Shown here piece by piece: positions 34,930-43,348 of a stretch of 64,000 nucleotides of DNA (its first letter is position 1; every line of letters begins with the position of its first letter). The notes under the pieces were generated by a model, which saw nothing but the letters and a program-made list of their open reading frames with translations, ran no database searches and was not told the DNA's origin. The stretch is from Nitrospinota bacterium (GTDB lineage Bacteria; JADFOP01): assembly GCA_022562795.1 (NCBI GenBank), contig JADFOP010000001.1, forward strand, positions 1 to 64,000, in the 5' to 3' direction. A program made the translations under genes and the position numbers.

Positions 34930-34967
34930 TATCTTTTCCATAAGTCCAAACCGTGAGGGTACTTGCG

Positions 34968-35621
34968 ATGAGTCCTATAGAAAAAGGGATGCCAAAACAC
35001 CCCAAAGCTAAATTCCCCCCCGGAGAAGATGTAGAGTTTTTCGAGCGCTCGGACTTGTCTGACCTCATTGAGAAGGGTGAAGTAGTCAACCTTCGTACAA
35101 GGAAAATTATCGAGCCATGTCCTCATTGTTCTGCTAAGCGGCTTAGAAAAAGAATTATAGATGTTCCGCTATACAACGACCAAATCGCCCTGCGGAAAAT
35201 ACGTGTTGTCTACTGTCCAAACTGCAAACGAAATTTTGTAGAAATTAGGGACTTTCAACGTTTTCTGGATCTTTTTAAGAGTGAGCTGGCTAAAATTGAT
35301 GAAAGTTCATTACGAGAGCAACTGGAAGAGGGGATACGGCTTTTTGAGCAGCGGTGGAAAAGCAAGGTAAATCGGCGAAAAGTATTAACGTTCTATTTTC
35401 CATCGAAGACCACGGGAAAGCATAAGAATGCTCACGTATCTATAAGAACAACCGATCCTTTGGCTAAACCACTTGGGGCTGTAAATAGTGCGATGCTGAG
35501 AGATTTGCTAAGTATCCATAATTATGAAGATTTGCAGCGTGCAGCGGCCAAAGAGAATAGAACAATCAGTAAATTTATTAAATCTCGTCTATCCTTCCTT
35601 GTTCAAGAAGTAGGGAGTTAG
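34968..35621 (+). CDS. zinc-ribbon protein, putative antitoxin
   Basis: The start at ATG 34968 follows GAGG. The 217-residue protein has a zinc ribbon formed by Cys51-x2-Cys54 (EPCPHC) and Cys83-x2-Cys86 (YCPNC), which recalls YgiT/MqsA-type modules. The C-terminal 35 residues (AAAKENRTISKFIKSRLSFL) look like a ribbon-helix-helix DNA-binding domain. That combination, right behind a BrnT-like toxin gene and a palindromic operator, suggests an autorepressing antitoxin. I do not recognise the middle part. GC is low relative to neighbours. Confidence 0.6.
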   Translation: MSPIEKGMPKHPKAKFPPGEDVEFFERSDLSDLIEKGEVVNLRTRKIIEPCPHCSAKRLRKRIIDVPLYNDQIALRKIRVVYCPNCKRNFVEIRDFQRFLDLFKSELAKIDESSLREQLEEGIRLFEQRWKSKVNRRKVLTFYFPSKTTGKHKNAHVSIRTTDPLAKPLGAVNSAMLRDLLSIHNYEDLQRAAAKENRTISKFIKSRLSFLVQEVGS

Positions 35622-35679
35622 TTGATTTCCGCCTCGCCGTCGGTGTGATATATTATTGGGCAAATCGGAGGAGTAGAGT

Positions 35680-36321
35680 TTGAGTAAGCTCGAGAGGCGC
35701 ACCAGCACTCAATTTAGGTGGTGGGCGCCCCTATACGATGGCAACCCCCTCCAGTGGTTTCTCTTTCGACCCGCTCACGGCCTGGTGATGCGGGAGATCG
35801 AGTCGCTCGGGCGCTCCGACCTTGCTGTGCTCGATGTGGGTTGCGGCACGGGTGTGCTGCTTAGGAGCCTCAAGGACGCATTCCCAAAAAGCGTCGTCTG
35901 GGGCCTTGACCTTTCTCCCCACATGCTGGCCCGGGCGGTGCCCAAGAGGATCGACCACGACCCCTTTCACGTTACCCGCGGCGATAGCGAATTTCTGCCC
36001 TTCGCCGAAGGGAGCTTCGATGTCGTGGTCTGCTCCAATTCCTTCCACCATTACCCCCGCCAGGGGAAGGTGGTAAATGAGATGGCTCGCGTGCTCAAGC
36101 CCGGCGGAATTGCGTGCGTCGTTGACGGCTCCATAGACGGACCGCTGGGCAAACTCATCTTCCGCGGAATTGTCGAGACTGTGGAGAGGAACGTGCACCA
36201 CTGCTCGAAGCCCGAATTCGCGGAGCTCTTTCAACGGGCCGGCTTCAGGGGCATCCGCCACACCTCCATCTTCCGGGGTCTGCCCTTAGTAATGACGATA
36301 GGCGTCTCCAACACCCCGTGA
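35680..36321 (+). CDS. class I SAM-dependent methyltransferase
   Basis: The 213-residue protein has the SAM-binding motif VLDVGCGTG near residue 50 and later GLDLSPHML (motif II) and SFDVVVCSNSFHHYPR (motif IV/post-I). It resembles the UbiE/Methyltransf_11 group, whose substrates range from quinones to lipids. It starts at TTG 35680, preceded by GGAGGAG. It overlaps the start of the LarA-like gene as GTGA, so both are probably expressed together. GC is again high here. Confidence 0.85.
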   Translation: MSKLERRTSTQFRWWAPLYDGNPLQWFLFRPAHGLVMREIESLGRSDLAVLDVGCGTGVLLRSLKDAFPKSVVWGLDLSPHMLARAVPKRIDHDPFHVTRGDSEFLPFAEGSFDVVVCSNSFHHYPRQGKVVNEMARVLKPGGIACVVDGSIDGPLGKLIFRGIVETVERNVHHCSKPEFAELFQRAGFRGIRHTSIFRGLPLVMTIGVSNTP

Positions 36322-37661
36322 CGCCTCGCTCTCCGATTTCCACCGCGTCCTTGAGCCTGCCCTACGGTGAAGTTTGCCTCGCGGTAGAACCGAAAGGCCC
36401 GGCCGTAGCCTTGGGCGCCAGGCCCACTCCGCCGGTGGCGGACGTGCTCTCCGCCGTACGGGAGGCCATCTTATGCCCGGTTGAAAGCGCTCCACTGGAG
36501 CAGATGGCCAGGGGCGCCCGAAGCGTGGTTGTGGTGTTGGCCGACGCCACCCGAAGGCTTCCACAGGGCCCCATGCTGGAGGCCGCCCTGGAGGCCCTTG
36601 AGGGACGGGAGGTCACGCTGCTCGTCGGCGGCGGGCTACACGGCCCATCGCCGCTCGATGCGATGGGCCTGCCCGAAGAGATTCTTCGCCGCTTGCCCAT
36701 ACACCAGCATGATGGCAGGGACCGGCGCTCCCTCGTTGATATGGGTCTCTTGGGTTCGACCCCGGGTCTCGACCTCTCGTGGGTGGCCTCCCAGGTCGGC
36801 TTGGGGTTGAAGGACGCCTGGCGTAGGCCGACGGCCAGGGGTCTCGCCGGGCGCCTATCCCGGGGGCTGCTCGCGATCCGGGCGGCGGCGCCGAACCGCC
36901 TCTCGATCAACCGGCTCTGCGCCGAGGCTGACCTCATCGTCGCCCTGGGACAGATTACGCCCCACTTCCTAACCGGATACTCCGGCGGCATCAAGGCCGT
37001 CGTGCCCGGTGCCGCGGGCCGCTCGACCATTGTGGGAAACCACCTGAAGATTCTTCACGCCTCTGCCAGAGCGGGCCTCGTGGAGGGCAACGTCGTTCGG
37101 GCCGAGCTTGAAAGGTCGGTCTCGCTTCTTCCGCCCATCTTCATTGTCAATGTCGTCCCGGCTGCCGATGGGCAGCCGGCCTCCTTCGTAGCCGGCCACC
37201 CCGTGGGCGCCCACCGCGCCGGTGTGGAGATCGCCCGCTCCATCTACGAGGTCGAAACGCCCCGGGCCGAAGCGGTGATCGTCGGAGCCTCTCACCCGAG
37301 GACCATCAATCTCTTCCAGCTTTTGAAGGTTCTTCCGGCGGCGGCGCGCGTCGTGAGGCCCGGCGGAGGGATCTGTGTCGCTGGGCCCTGCCCGGCTGGC
37401 CTCGGGGCCAAAACGCTCCTTCGCCAGATCTTGTTTCCCTGCTATATGGACGCCCTACTTCCGCCGGGCGTGGAGCTTACGTTGTTGTCGGGCGTTCCCC
37501 CGAGGGTGGCTGCGGCCGCCACACCGTTCAGGTCCGTGGCCAGCCTCGACGAGGCTGTGGGCCGCCTCAGGGGCCGGGCCGGGCCCGAGGGGCTCCTGGC
37601 CGTCATGGACGGCTCGGGCCCCATCGTCCCGCTCACTGACGGCGCACGCCGGGAGGGATGA
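36318..37661 (+). CDS. LarA-like nickel-pincer racemase family protein
   Basis: The 447-residue protein belongs to the lactate racemase LarA (DUF2088) family. Residues that bind the nickel-pincer nucleotide in LarA are visible: His in GGLHGPSP, His in ITPHFLTGYSGG, the pincer-linked Lys in GGIKAVVPG, and His in GNHLKI. LarA interconverts lactate enantiomers, but many homologues use other alpha-hydroxy acids. No LarB, LarC or LarE (cofactor makers) are in this window. It is translationally coupled to the methyltransferase. Confidence 0.82.
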   Translation: MTPRSPISTASLSLPYGEVCLAVEPKGPAVALGARPTPPVADVLSAVREAILCPVESAPLEQMARGARSVVVVLADATRRLPQGPMLEAALEALEGREVTLLVGGGLHGPSPLDAMGLPEEILRRLPIHQHDGRDRRSLVDMGLLGSTPGLDLSWVASQVGLGLKDAWRRPTARGLAGRLSRGLLAIRAAAPNRLSINRLCAEADLIVALGQITPHFLTGYSGGIKAVVPGAAGRSTIVGNHLKILHASARAGLVEGNVVRAELERSVSLLPPIFIVNVVPAADGQPASFVAGHPVGAHRAGVEIARSIYEVETPRAEAVIVGASHPRTINLFQLLKVLPAAARVVRPGGGICVAGPCPAGLGAKTLLRQILFPCYMDALLPPGVELTLLSGVPPRVAAAATPFRSVASLDEAVGRLRGRAGPEGLLAVMDGSGPIVPLTDGARREG

Positions 37662-37775
37662 CTTCACATGACCCTAGATAACCCGTAAGGTTTTCTTTTA
37701 AAAGGGTGGGAATAATGTTTAAGTACTACGTTTTAAATGAAGGATTTCGATAAGTTCGGATCGGTAGGGTATTGC

Positions 37776-38510
37776 CTACTCTATCCTTTCAGCCAAATGG
37801 CAAATGCGATCGATCAATTCCCCTATACCAAGGATTTTTGGGTTTTCGCTAGTTATATCAACCCAATGATACCGGTCGTCTTTTTCTTTGTAGATAGCGG
37901 CTGCGACAAAATTGTTATATTCCGTCATTCCCTCCAACTTGGCAACGATATGTTCTAGACGATCGGCGCTTGCTAGTCGCATCATCCATCCACTAAAAAA
38001 TAGTGGGAAGGTTTCCTCGACGAATTCTCCCCACCCGCCCTCGGTTTCTGGGTTTACATACCTTTTCAAGTCGACGGGCGTGTACTTTACCTCTTTCACC
38101 CTCTTGTCGATATCGATCGATATCGTTCGCTCTGGTTTTAGTTCTTCCCCGCTACGATGTTCTGGGCTTCCAATCATCTTTAATTCCCCCGCGATTACTA
38201 CGGCATCGGCGCTTACATTCCGGCCTGCGCGGGCATCGACCGTGAGGGTGATGTCGACCGTATGGATATCCGTTCGACCAGAGACACGACGCTCGGTAAG
38301 CTGGACGCCACATCTCGACTCTGCCAAAGCTGCTATTGTATCCTTGAAGGCGTTACCCTTTTGTCTGTACTTGCCTTCTGGTACGAGTCCGCCCTTCCTC
38401 AAGCTGTCGAGCTCTTGAATTACCCTCAATAGATCATCCCTCACGTCTTCCCACGAGAGATGCTCAGCGATAATTCTTGCGCTCAGGTTATTCCATCTTG
38501 TGAAGGGCAT
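37776..38510 (-). CDS. putative type II restriction endonuclease
   Basis: A 244-residue low-GC gene 13 bases downstream of a DNA methyltransferase gene on the same strand. No named restriction-enzyme family is recognised, but the central segment has a PD-(D/E)xK-like pattern: Asp92 in TVDARAG and Glu109-Leu-Lys111 in AGELKMIG. The position next to the methyltransferase is the main reason for the call. The target site cannot be read from sequence. Confidence 0.68.
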   Translation of the reverse strand: MPFTRWNNLSARIIAEHLSWEDVRDDLLRVIQELDSLRKGGLVPEGKYRQKGNAFKDTIAALAESRCGVQLTERRVSGRTDIHTVDITLTVDARAGRNVSADAVVIAGELKMIGSPEHRSGEELKPERTISIDIDKRVKEVKYTPVDLKRYVNPETEGGWGEFVEETFPLFFSGWMMRLASADRLEHIVAKLEGMTEYNNFVAAAIYKEKDDRYHWVDITSENPKILGIGELIDRICHLAERIE

Positions 38511-38523
38511 TCTAGGTGTTGTT

Positions 38524-39489
38524 CTATGTAGAGGAGACGACCCTGAGGGCCGCAGAGGAGAACAGTCCGCTGGTCTTGGAGCTCAGCCTCTTGTGCGCAT
38601 GATCAAGGTAAGAGGGATGAATTTCAAATCCTATGCTGTTTCTGCCCCACTTTGCCGCAGCCAGATTCGTCGTTCCCGTCCCCATGAAGGGGTCGACCAC
38701 CGTATCGCCGGCGAAGCTGAACATGCGCACCAATCGCCCAGCTAAATCTAAGGGGAACGGTGCGGGATGATTTCTCGTTGATTCTCCAGGAATTGTCCAG
38801 ATTTGCTGAAACCATTCTCGGTGGTTTTCTTCCGAGATGACGCTTAGGAGTCTGGCAGCCACCGAAGGCCTACGGTAACCCCCTGGCTTTCGCTGCATGA
38901 GAATATACTCAATATCATTCTTAATGATCGCGTTGGGCTCGTAAGGTTTCCCGAGAAATCGAGAGCCATTTTCAACCTCGTATTGAGCGTTCGTGATCTT
39001 GTACCATATGATGGGTGCTAGGTTATCGAAGCCCAGGCCTCGACACTGCTCTTGAATTGAGGCGTGAAGTGGAACGACCATATGTCGTCCGTGTTTGCGG
39101 CGGGACAGGCATACATCGCCTACAACGATTACCAAACGTCCTCCTTTGACGAGGATGCGGAAACAATGCTTCCAAATGGGCAGCAACGATTCGAGAAACA
39201 ATTCGTAATCAGTGATAGACCCAAGTTGCCCACGACGAGATGGGTACTCTTTGAGGTTCCAGTAAGGCGGGGACGTTACGACGAGATGGGTGCTTTCGTT
39301 GTCTATAATATCCATTTCTCGGGCGTCACGAAGATACAGTGTATGAGTCGTTGAAAGGTGGGATATTGCAGATTGAATGGATTGGATAGCTTGGGGGTTT
39401 TTGGCTATCTTGGGTATATCCGTTTGGGGATTCTTGAGATTGGCTAGTTCTGGCGAAAGATGCTCACGAAGCAGATCGTCCAGATTCAT
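38524..39489 (-). CDS. site-specific DNA methyltransferase, N4-cytosine type
   Basis: The 321-residue protein has the catalytic motif SPPY at 73-76 (VTSPPYWN), characteristic of beta-class N4-cytosine methyltransferases, and the late SAM motif DPFMGTGTT near 266-274. The order (catalytic motif first, SAM motif last) is the beta-class order. Conserved blocks GQLGSITDYELFL and GKPYEPNAIIKND agree. It would protect host DNA from the enzyme at 37776-38510. GC is low, suggesting horizontal arrival. N6-adenine activity cannot be excluded. Confidence 0.85.
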   Translation of the reverse strand: MNLDDLLREHLSPELANLKNPQTDIPKIAKNPQAIQSIQSAISHLSTTHTLYLRDAREMDIIDNESTHLVVTSPPYWNLKEYPSRRGQLGSITDYELFLESLLPIWKHCFRILVKGGRLVIVVGDVCLSRRKHGRHMVVPLHASIQEQCRGLGFDNLAPIIWYKITNAQYEVENGSRFLGKPYEPNAIIKNDIEYILMQRKPGGYRRPSVAARLLSVISEENHREWFQQIWTIPGESTRNHPAPFPLDLAGRLVRMFSFAGDTVVDPFMGTGTTNLAAAKWGRNSIGFEIHPSYLDHAHKRLSSKTSGLFSSAALRVVSST

Positions 39490-39689
39490 ATCTTCATTCT
39501 ACCATATAATTAGGTGGATAAAACTCCCAAATTTGATTTTTCATGCAGCCGACTCAAGACATATAGATGTGAAAAAGGGTCGGGAGCCATTCTACTACCT
39601 TTAGACGAATGACCAGTGATAAAAATTACAAGTTCAGCCTTTAGAGGGTCTCCCAATAAAAACCCTCAGAGGATCTAAAATAGCCCGCC

Positions 39690-40526
39690 TCAAACCTTCG
39701 TGTGCTCGGTTTGGGCCTCTTGGGTATCGTCGGGCAGGTCGACCAGGCGGTAGTCGCCGAAGAGGTTCGGGGCCTCTCGCTGCATGATCTTGAGCATCTG
39801 GATGGCCACCTTGCGTATCTCGATGTCGGCGTCGCGGGAGCCGCGCATCTCGATGTAGTGGCGAAGGGCCCGGGCGTTGGCGCTCCAAAAAAGGTAGGTC
39901 TCGGTGGAGTTGGGCATGACGCTCCGGGCAGCGCTCCGGACGGTCTTGACCAGGAGGGTTTTATCGAGATGCTCCCGGAGGTCCTCGGCCAAAAGCTGCA
40001 CAAGCTTGTCGTAGGCCCCCTGTGACTGGGCTACCGCCTCCTCCCAGACCCGCTTGGCCTCGGGGTTGGCCTCGATCATGGGCAGCAGCGCCTGGCCGCT
40101 CGCGCTCTCCGAGACGTAGCGTTGGGATCGCTGGCTGATGGCGATGCCCGCCCGGTGGCGGACGTGCTCGTGCGAGAAGACCCGGCTCACCCCCGCGATG
40201 ATGAAGTTCCAAACGGCGTGTTCTAATACGCTTCCGTGCTTCGATTCGATGATGTGGCCCAGGTACTCCCCGGTGTCTGAGCGGCCCTTGCCGAAGGCGT
40301 CGTAGCAGATCTTGCCCGCCGCCATACAGAGCAGCTCGGCGGCGTTGTCCGTGTCGGTCTCCCAGTGGAGCGGGGCCTCCTCGCCCGCCTGAGGCGGGTC
40401 GGTGACCTGCTCTCCCGCAATGGTGACCCCAACCCCTTCATCGTCGAAAAAGGCCTTCCAGCCCTCCTTGACAAGCGAGGGCCGGCCCATCAGGTAGACC
40501 CTGGGTTCGCGGACGACGGTAATCAC
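39690..40526 (-). CDS. thyX: flavin-dependent thymidylate synthase
   Basis: ThyX makes dTMP from dUMP with FAD and methylene-tetrahydrofolate, replacing ThyA. The 278-residue protein has the ThyX signature RHRAGIAISQRSQR (residues 123-136). The GTG start at 40526 overlaps the dcd stop as GTGA and follows AAGGAGG. The pairing with a dCTP deaminase-like gene makes a dTMP supply operon: dCTP to dUTP, then dUMP to dTMP. Confidence 0.93.
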   Translation of the reverse strand: MITVVREPRVYLMGRPSLVKEGWKAFFDDEGVGVTIAGEQVTDPPQAGEEAPLHWETDTDNAAELLCMAAGKICYDAFGKGRSDTGEYLGHIIESKHGSVLEHAVWNFIIAGVSRVFSHEHVRHRAGIAISQRSQRYVSESASGQALLPMIEANPEAKRVWEEAVAQSQGAYDKLVQLLAEDLREHLDKTLLVKTVRSAARSVMPNSTETYLFWSANARALRHYIEMRGSRDADIEIRKVAIQMLKIMQREAPNLFGDYRLVDLPDDTQEAQTEHTKV

Positions 40527-41083
40527 GTGAGCCCTCCTTGAAAGAGTTCCGCCTGCGTGGCGGAGCGGTAGCGCCCGGCGTAGGGCTCCTCAACCGCCTC
40601 GAGCATCTTGAAGAAGATTAACTGTATGAGCCGGGCCCCGCGGCGGAGGCGAAAGCCGTGGCGGTTGTGGACCACAAGCAGGGCTTCGCTGGCCCCCTGG
40701 AAGCCCGAGTCCCAAAGCGCCGTCTCGACGGTAGCCCCGCTACGCTGGAGGCTCGATCGCGGCCGTGCGATGGCGAAGACGTCGTTTGGGATGTGGACCA
40801 GCTCGGTGAATGCGATCCGGTAGGCCCCAGGCGCCAGCGTGACCCAGCCCTCCTCATCGAAGGCCTTGGGACGCCCGCTTGCCAACGAGCGGTCTCGATT
40901 GTCGAATCCGAGGCTTCCGGGCCCAACGAGCGCAACCACGCTCTTGAGCGTAAGCTCAATCCCGTTGGGCTGAAGTTGGGTCTCCGGGTCTAGGAGGCCT
41001 TCGACTAAGGGCGGCTCGCCTCGGAGGGCCTCTCGGAGGTCCTCGCCAGCCAGCACCGCCAGGGGGCGGAAAGCATCTTCCAT
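40523..41083 (-). CDS. dcd: dCTP deaminase / dUTPase-like protein
   Basis: The 186-residue protein has the trimeric dUTPase/Dcd fold with the phosphate-binding motif RPRSSLQRSGA and a later GFQGASEALLVV, as in dCTP deaminases. Which reaction dominates (dCTP to dUTP, or dUTP to dUMP, or both) cannot be settled by eye. The ATG follows GAGG. It is the first gene of the operon with thyX. Confidence 0.82.
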   Translation of the reverse strand: MEDAFRPLAVLAGEDLREALRGEPPLVEGLLDPETQLQPNGIELTLKSVVALVGPGSLGFDNRDRSLASGRPKAFDEEGWVTLAPGAYRIAFTELVHIPNDVFAIARPRSSLQRSGATVETALWDSGFQGASEALLVVHNRHGFRLRRGARLIQLIFFKMLEAVEEPYAGRYRSATQAELFQGGLT

Positions 41084-41454
41084 GGGCCAGCCTCGGGGAG
41101 GGAGAAAACTAACGGCTGAAAGATATTCTCTAGGATACTTGTATCAGAACCGGCCCCTTGAGACAAGAAGTAATAGGCGGTCGTGTCTAGTTGAGGCAGT
41201 ATTGAAGGGGGCCACCGGGAGGCCGGAAGGCTCGCAGTCCACCAGGTGGGAGGGAAATCCGCCGGGAACCTTTTCGCGAACCAATCCGGGCCGACCCAGC
41301 GGCCCCTTGCATCTCTATAGACCCCCTCGGACGCTCCTCGGTGGAATCCGCCTTAGGTCCGCCTTAGGCGGATGGGTGTCCGATTTGTCGTCTCGTACTT
41401 CCCTTACTTCCCGCACTTCACGAATGGGAAGCGATTTTTTACTATTTTAGGGTA

Positions 41455-41478
41455 GTCGGGGTCGCCCCTGACCCCGAC
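41455..41478. repeat. hairpin GTCGGGGTC / GACCCCGAC
   Basis: Nine-base arms pair perfectly around the six-base loop GCCCCT. A related copy of the GTCGGGGTC arm reappears at about 41615-41623. Confidence 0.6.
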
Positions 41479-41628
41479 ACCACTCGAACGTAATGGGATG
41501 ACTAACGCATCCACGCGAAGAGGGGGCTTGCTACCACGTAACGAGCACGACCTATAAGAGGCGACCCTTCTTTTGTAACAATAGCTGCGCCCAAGACCTT
41601 AGGGATTAAAAGGAGTCGGGGTCAGGGG

Positions 41629-41784
41629 GTCGCAAGCGACCTTTGGTCGCCCGACTACCCGGAGGTGCGGACAGGGGTAACCCTGTCCCTACAAAGGCAC
41701 ACGACGATGTAGGGACAGCCTTTAGGCTGTCCGGGTTTTCTTTGCGGACAGGGAGTCGCAAGCGACCTTTGGTCGGCCCTGTCC
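41629..41784. repeat. compound repeat: two direct copies of a 21-base unit and GGACAGGG hairpins
   Basis: The unit GTCGCAAGCGACCTTTGGTC-G occurs at 41629-41649 and 41755-41775; each copy carries a GTCGC/GCGAC hairpin. Between them GGACAGGG-GTAA-CCCTGTCC (41669-41688) and GGACAGCC-TTTA-GGCTGTCC (41713-41732) form perfect hairpins, and the second unit is itself enclosed by GGACAGGG and CCCTGTCC (41746-41784). This looks like a dispersed intergenic repeat family rather than a gene. Confidence 0.7.
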
Positions 41785-41859
41785 CTACACGGGCACAAAA
41801 CCATGTAGTCAAGGGGCGGCTTGAGAGGCCGGATGGGACGACGGGCAGGATGCGGCGGC

Positions 41860-42801
41860 TTAGAACGAGAAGCCCAGCTCCATGACCCAGATGTCGCCCT
41901 GGCCGTCGGCCCTGTCGGAGAAGTAGGCTATCCGCATCCCGTCGGGGCTCCAGGAGGGAGACCAGTCCCTCGCCGGGTGGTGGGTAAGCTGGCGGGGGTT
42001 ATCGCCGTTGGGCGCCATGATCCAGATGTCGAGGTTGCCGCTTCGGGCGCTGAACCAGGCGATGACGCTCCCGCCGGGCCGGAAGGTGGGCGCGAGGTCC
42101 GCAGCGCGTCCGAAGGTGAGCCGCTCCTTGTTGGAGCCGTCGGCGTCCATTATCCAGATGTCCCGACTCCCGGCTCTGTCGGAGTGAAAGACGATCCGGC
42201 GGCCGTCGGGGCTCCAGTCCGGGGCGCCGTCCGTCCCTCTCCAGGAGGTGAGCGGCTGGGCGTCTGTGCCGTCGGCGTTCATGACCCAGATGTCGGTTTT
42301 AGTGCGCCGAATGTGGCGAACCCAGACAATCCTCTTCCCATCAGGGCTCCAGTTGGGAAAGAGGTCTCTGGCCGGGTGATTGGTCAGCTGCTCCATGTTC
42401 GAGCCGTCGGCATCCATTGCCCAGATGTCGAGGTTGCCCGAGCGGGTCGAGTAAAAGAGGATGCGGCGGCCGTCGGGCGAGTATGTCGCTGATGCGTCGA
42501 CGACGGCTCCGCGCGTGAGCTCAGTCTTGTTTGAGCCGTCGGCGTCCATGACCCAGATGTGGGTGAAGCGGCCTCGCCTTGAGTCGAAGATGATGCGGCG
42601 GCCGTCTGGGCTCCAGCCGGGCCGCTCCTCGACCGAGCGCTCGGAGGTCAGCCGCGTTTCCCTCAACACCGTGAAGAAGGAGGGCGGGACGGCCGCCCAA
42701 GCAGCTGCGTAGAGCAAGACGACAGCGGCCGTGGCGGACGCCGCCGCCCGGAGCCTACCGCCATGTGATGTAGATGCTCGCCCCGGAGTAGGATATCTCA
42801 T
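41860..42801 (-). CDS. TolB-like PD40 beta-propeller protein
   Basis: The 313-residue protein has an N-terminal hydrophobic segment (residues 18-38) and then about six PD40/WD40-like repeats, each with the W/Y-S-P-D-G-R-R-I core and an IWVMDADGSN-type turn. The propeller resembles the TolB C-terminal domain and probably binds protein partners in the periplasm. The start at ATG 42801 overlaps the preceding lipoprotein gene by 47 bases; no later start codon exists in the frame before the hydrophobic segment. Confidence 0.85.
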   Translation of the reverse strand: MRYPTPGRASTSHGGRLRAAASATAAVVLLYAAAWAAVPPSFFTVLRETRLTSERSVEERPGWSPDGRRIIFDSRRGRFTHIWVMDADGSNKTELTRGAVVDASATYSPDGRRILFYSTRSGNLDIWAMDADGSNMEQLTNHPARDLFPNWSPDGKRIVWVRHIRRTKTDIWVMNADGTDAQPLTSWRGTDGAPDWSPDGRRIVFHSDRAGSRDIWIMDADGSNKERLTFGRAADLAPTFRPGGSVIAWFSARSGNLDIWIMAPNGDNPRQLTHHPARDWSPSWSPDGMRIAYFSDRADGQGDIWVMELGFSF

Positions 42802-43198
42802 CGTCGCTCACCTCGATGTAGGGCCGCTCCTCTTTAGGAAGGGCCGGAGAGACCCACTGGGTGGAGGCCAGGAGGTTGTCCATCGTGGCCGGCTCGCCGG
42901 TGTGGACGAGCACCCAACAGACGTCGGCCCGATGGGCCTCGACCACCTTCGCCGTCACCTCACGAACGATGAGGCGCACCGTCTCGCGGGGCAGATCCGG
43001 CCGCACCGCCACACGGGCCGAGAAGCGCCCGACGCGACCGTGGCTGTAGTCCTGGGTGCCGAGGATGGTGTAGGAGCTCTGGGGCGCCTCTTGCCCGCAG
43101 CCGGCCAGCAACGCGATGACCCAGAGCGCAGAGACGGCTCTTCTTGCGGCAATCCGTTGCCGATCTCGAAACCATCTCTTTGTGCGGTAAGCCGTCAT
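42755..43198 (-). CDS. hypothetical lipoprotein
   Basis: The 147-residue protein has a basic N-terminus, a short hydrophobic stretch and the lipobox LLAGC near residue 34, so it is likely lipidated. The mature part has a segment RVGRFSARVAVRPDLPRETVRLIVREV suggesting a small alpha/beta domain. No family is recognised. It overlaps the propeller gene by 47 bases and lies upstream of it in the same direction, so the two may function together. Confidence 0.75.
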   Translation of the reverse strand: MTAYRTKRWFRDRQRIAARRAVSALWVIALLAGCGQEAPQSSYTILGTQDYSHGRVGRFSARVAVRPDLPRETVRLIVREVTAKVVEAHRADVCWVLVHTGEPATMDNLLASTQWVSPALPKEERPYIEVSDDEISYSGASIYITWR

Positions 43199-43348
43199 TG
43201 CTCCTCCAAGCCCTTAAGTCTACATCTGGCGCCGAAGCGGTGTAAACGAAAAACCTCTCCGTCGGCTTGAGTCTTTCCTCTCCCCAAGAGCCGCGCTATA
43301 CTTGAACGTCGGGAGCTGTTGAGGGGTCTGATGGCAGAGGGGTCGCTG

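Larger units (their letters stand above)
41084..41859. other. 776-base intergenic region with hairpin repeats
   Basis: I find no convincing gene; frames here have poor composition and no ribosome site. The left part contains CCGCCTTAGGCGG-type inverted repeats near 41345-41372. From 41455 onward there are several strong hairpins and direct repeats, listed separately. It is the largest gene-free stretch inside the window. Confidence 0.7.

Noticed and set aside
41082-41450. Plus-strand open frame of 122 codons after dcd
   Set aside because: It has noncoding-like composition, runs through inverted repeats and lacks a ribosome site.
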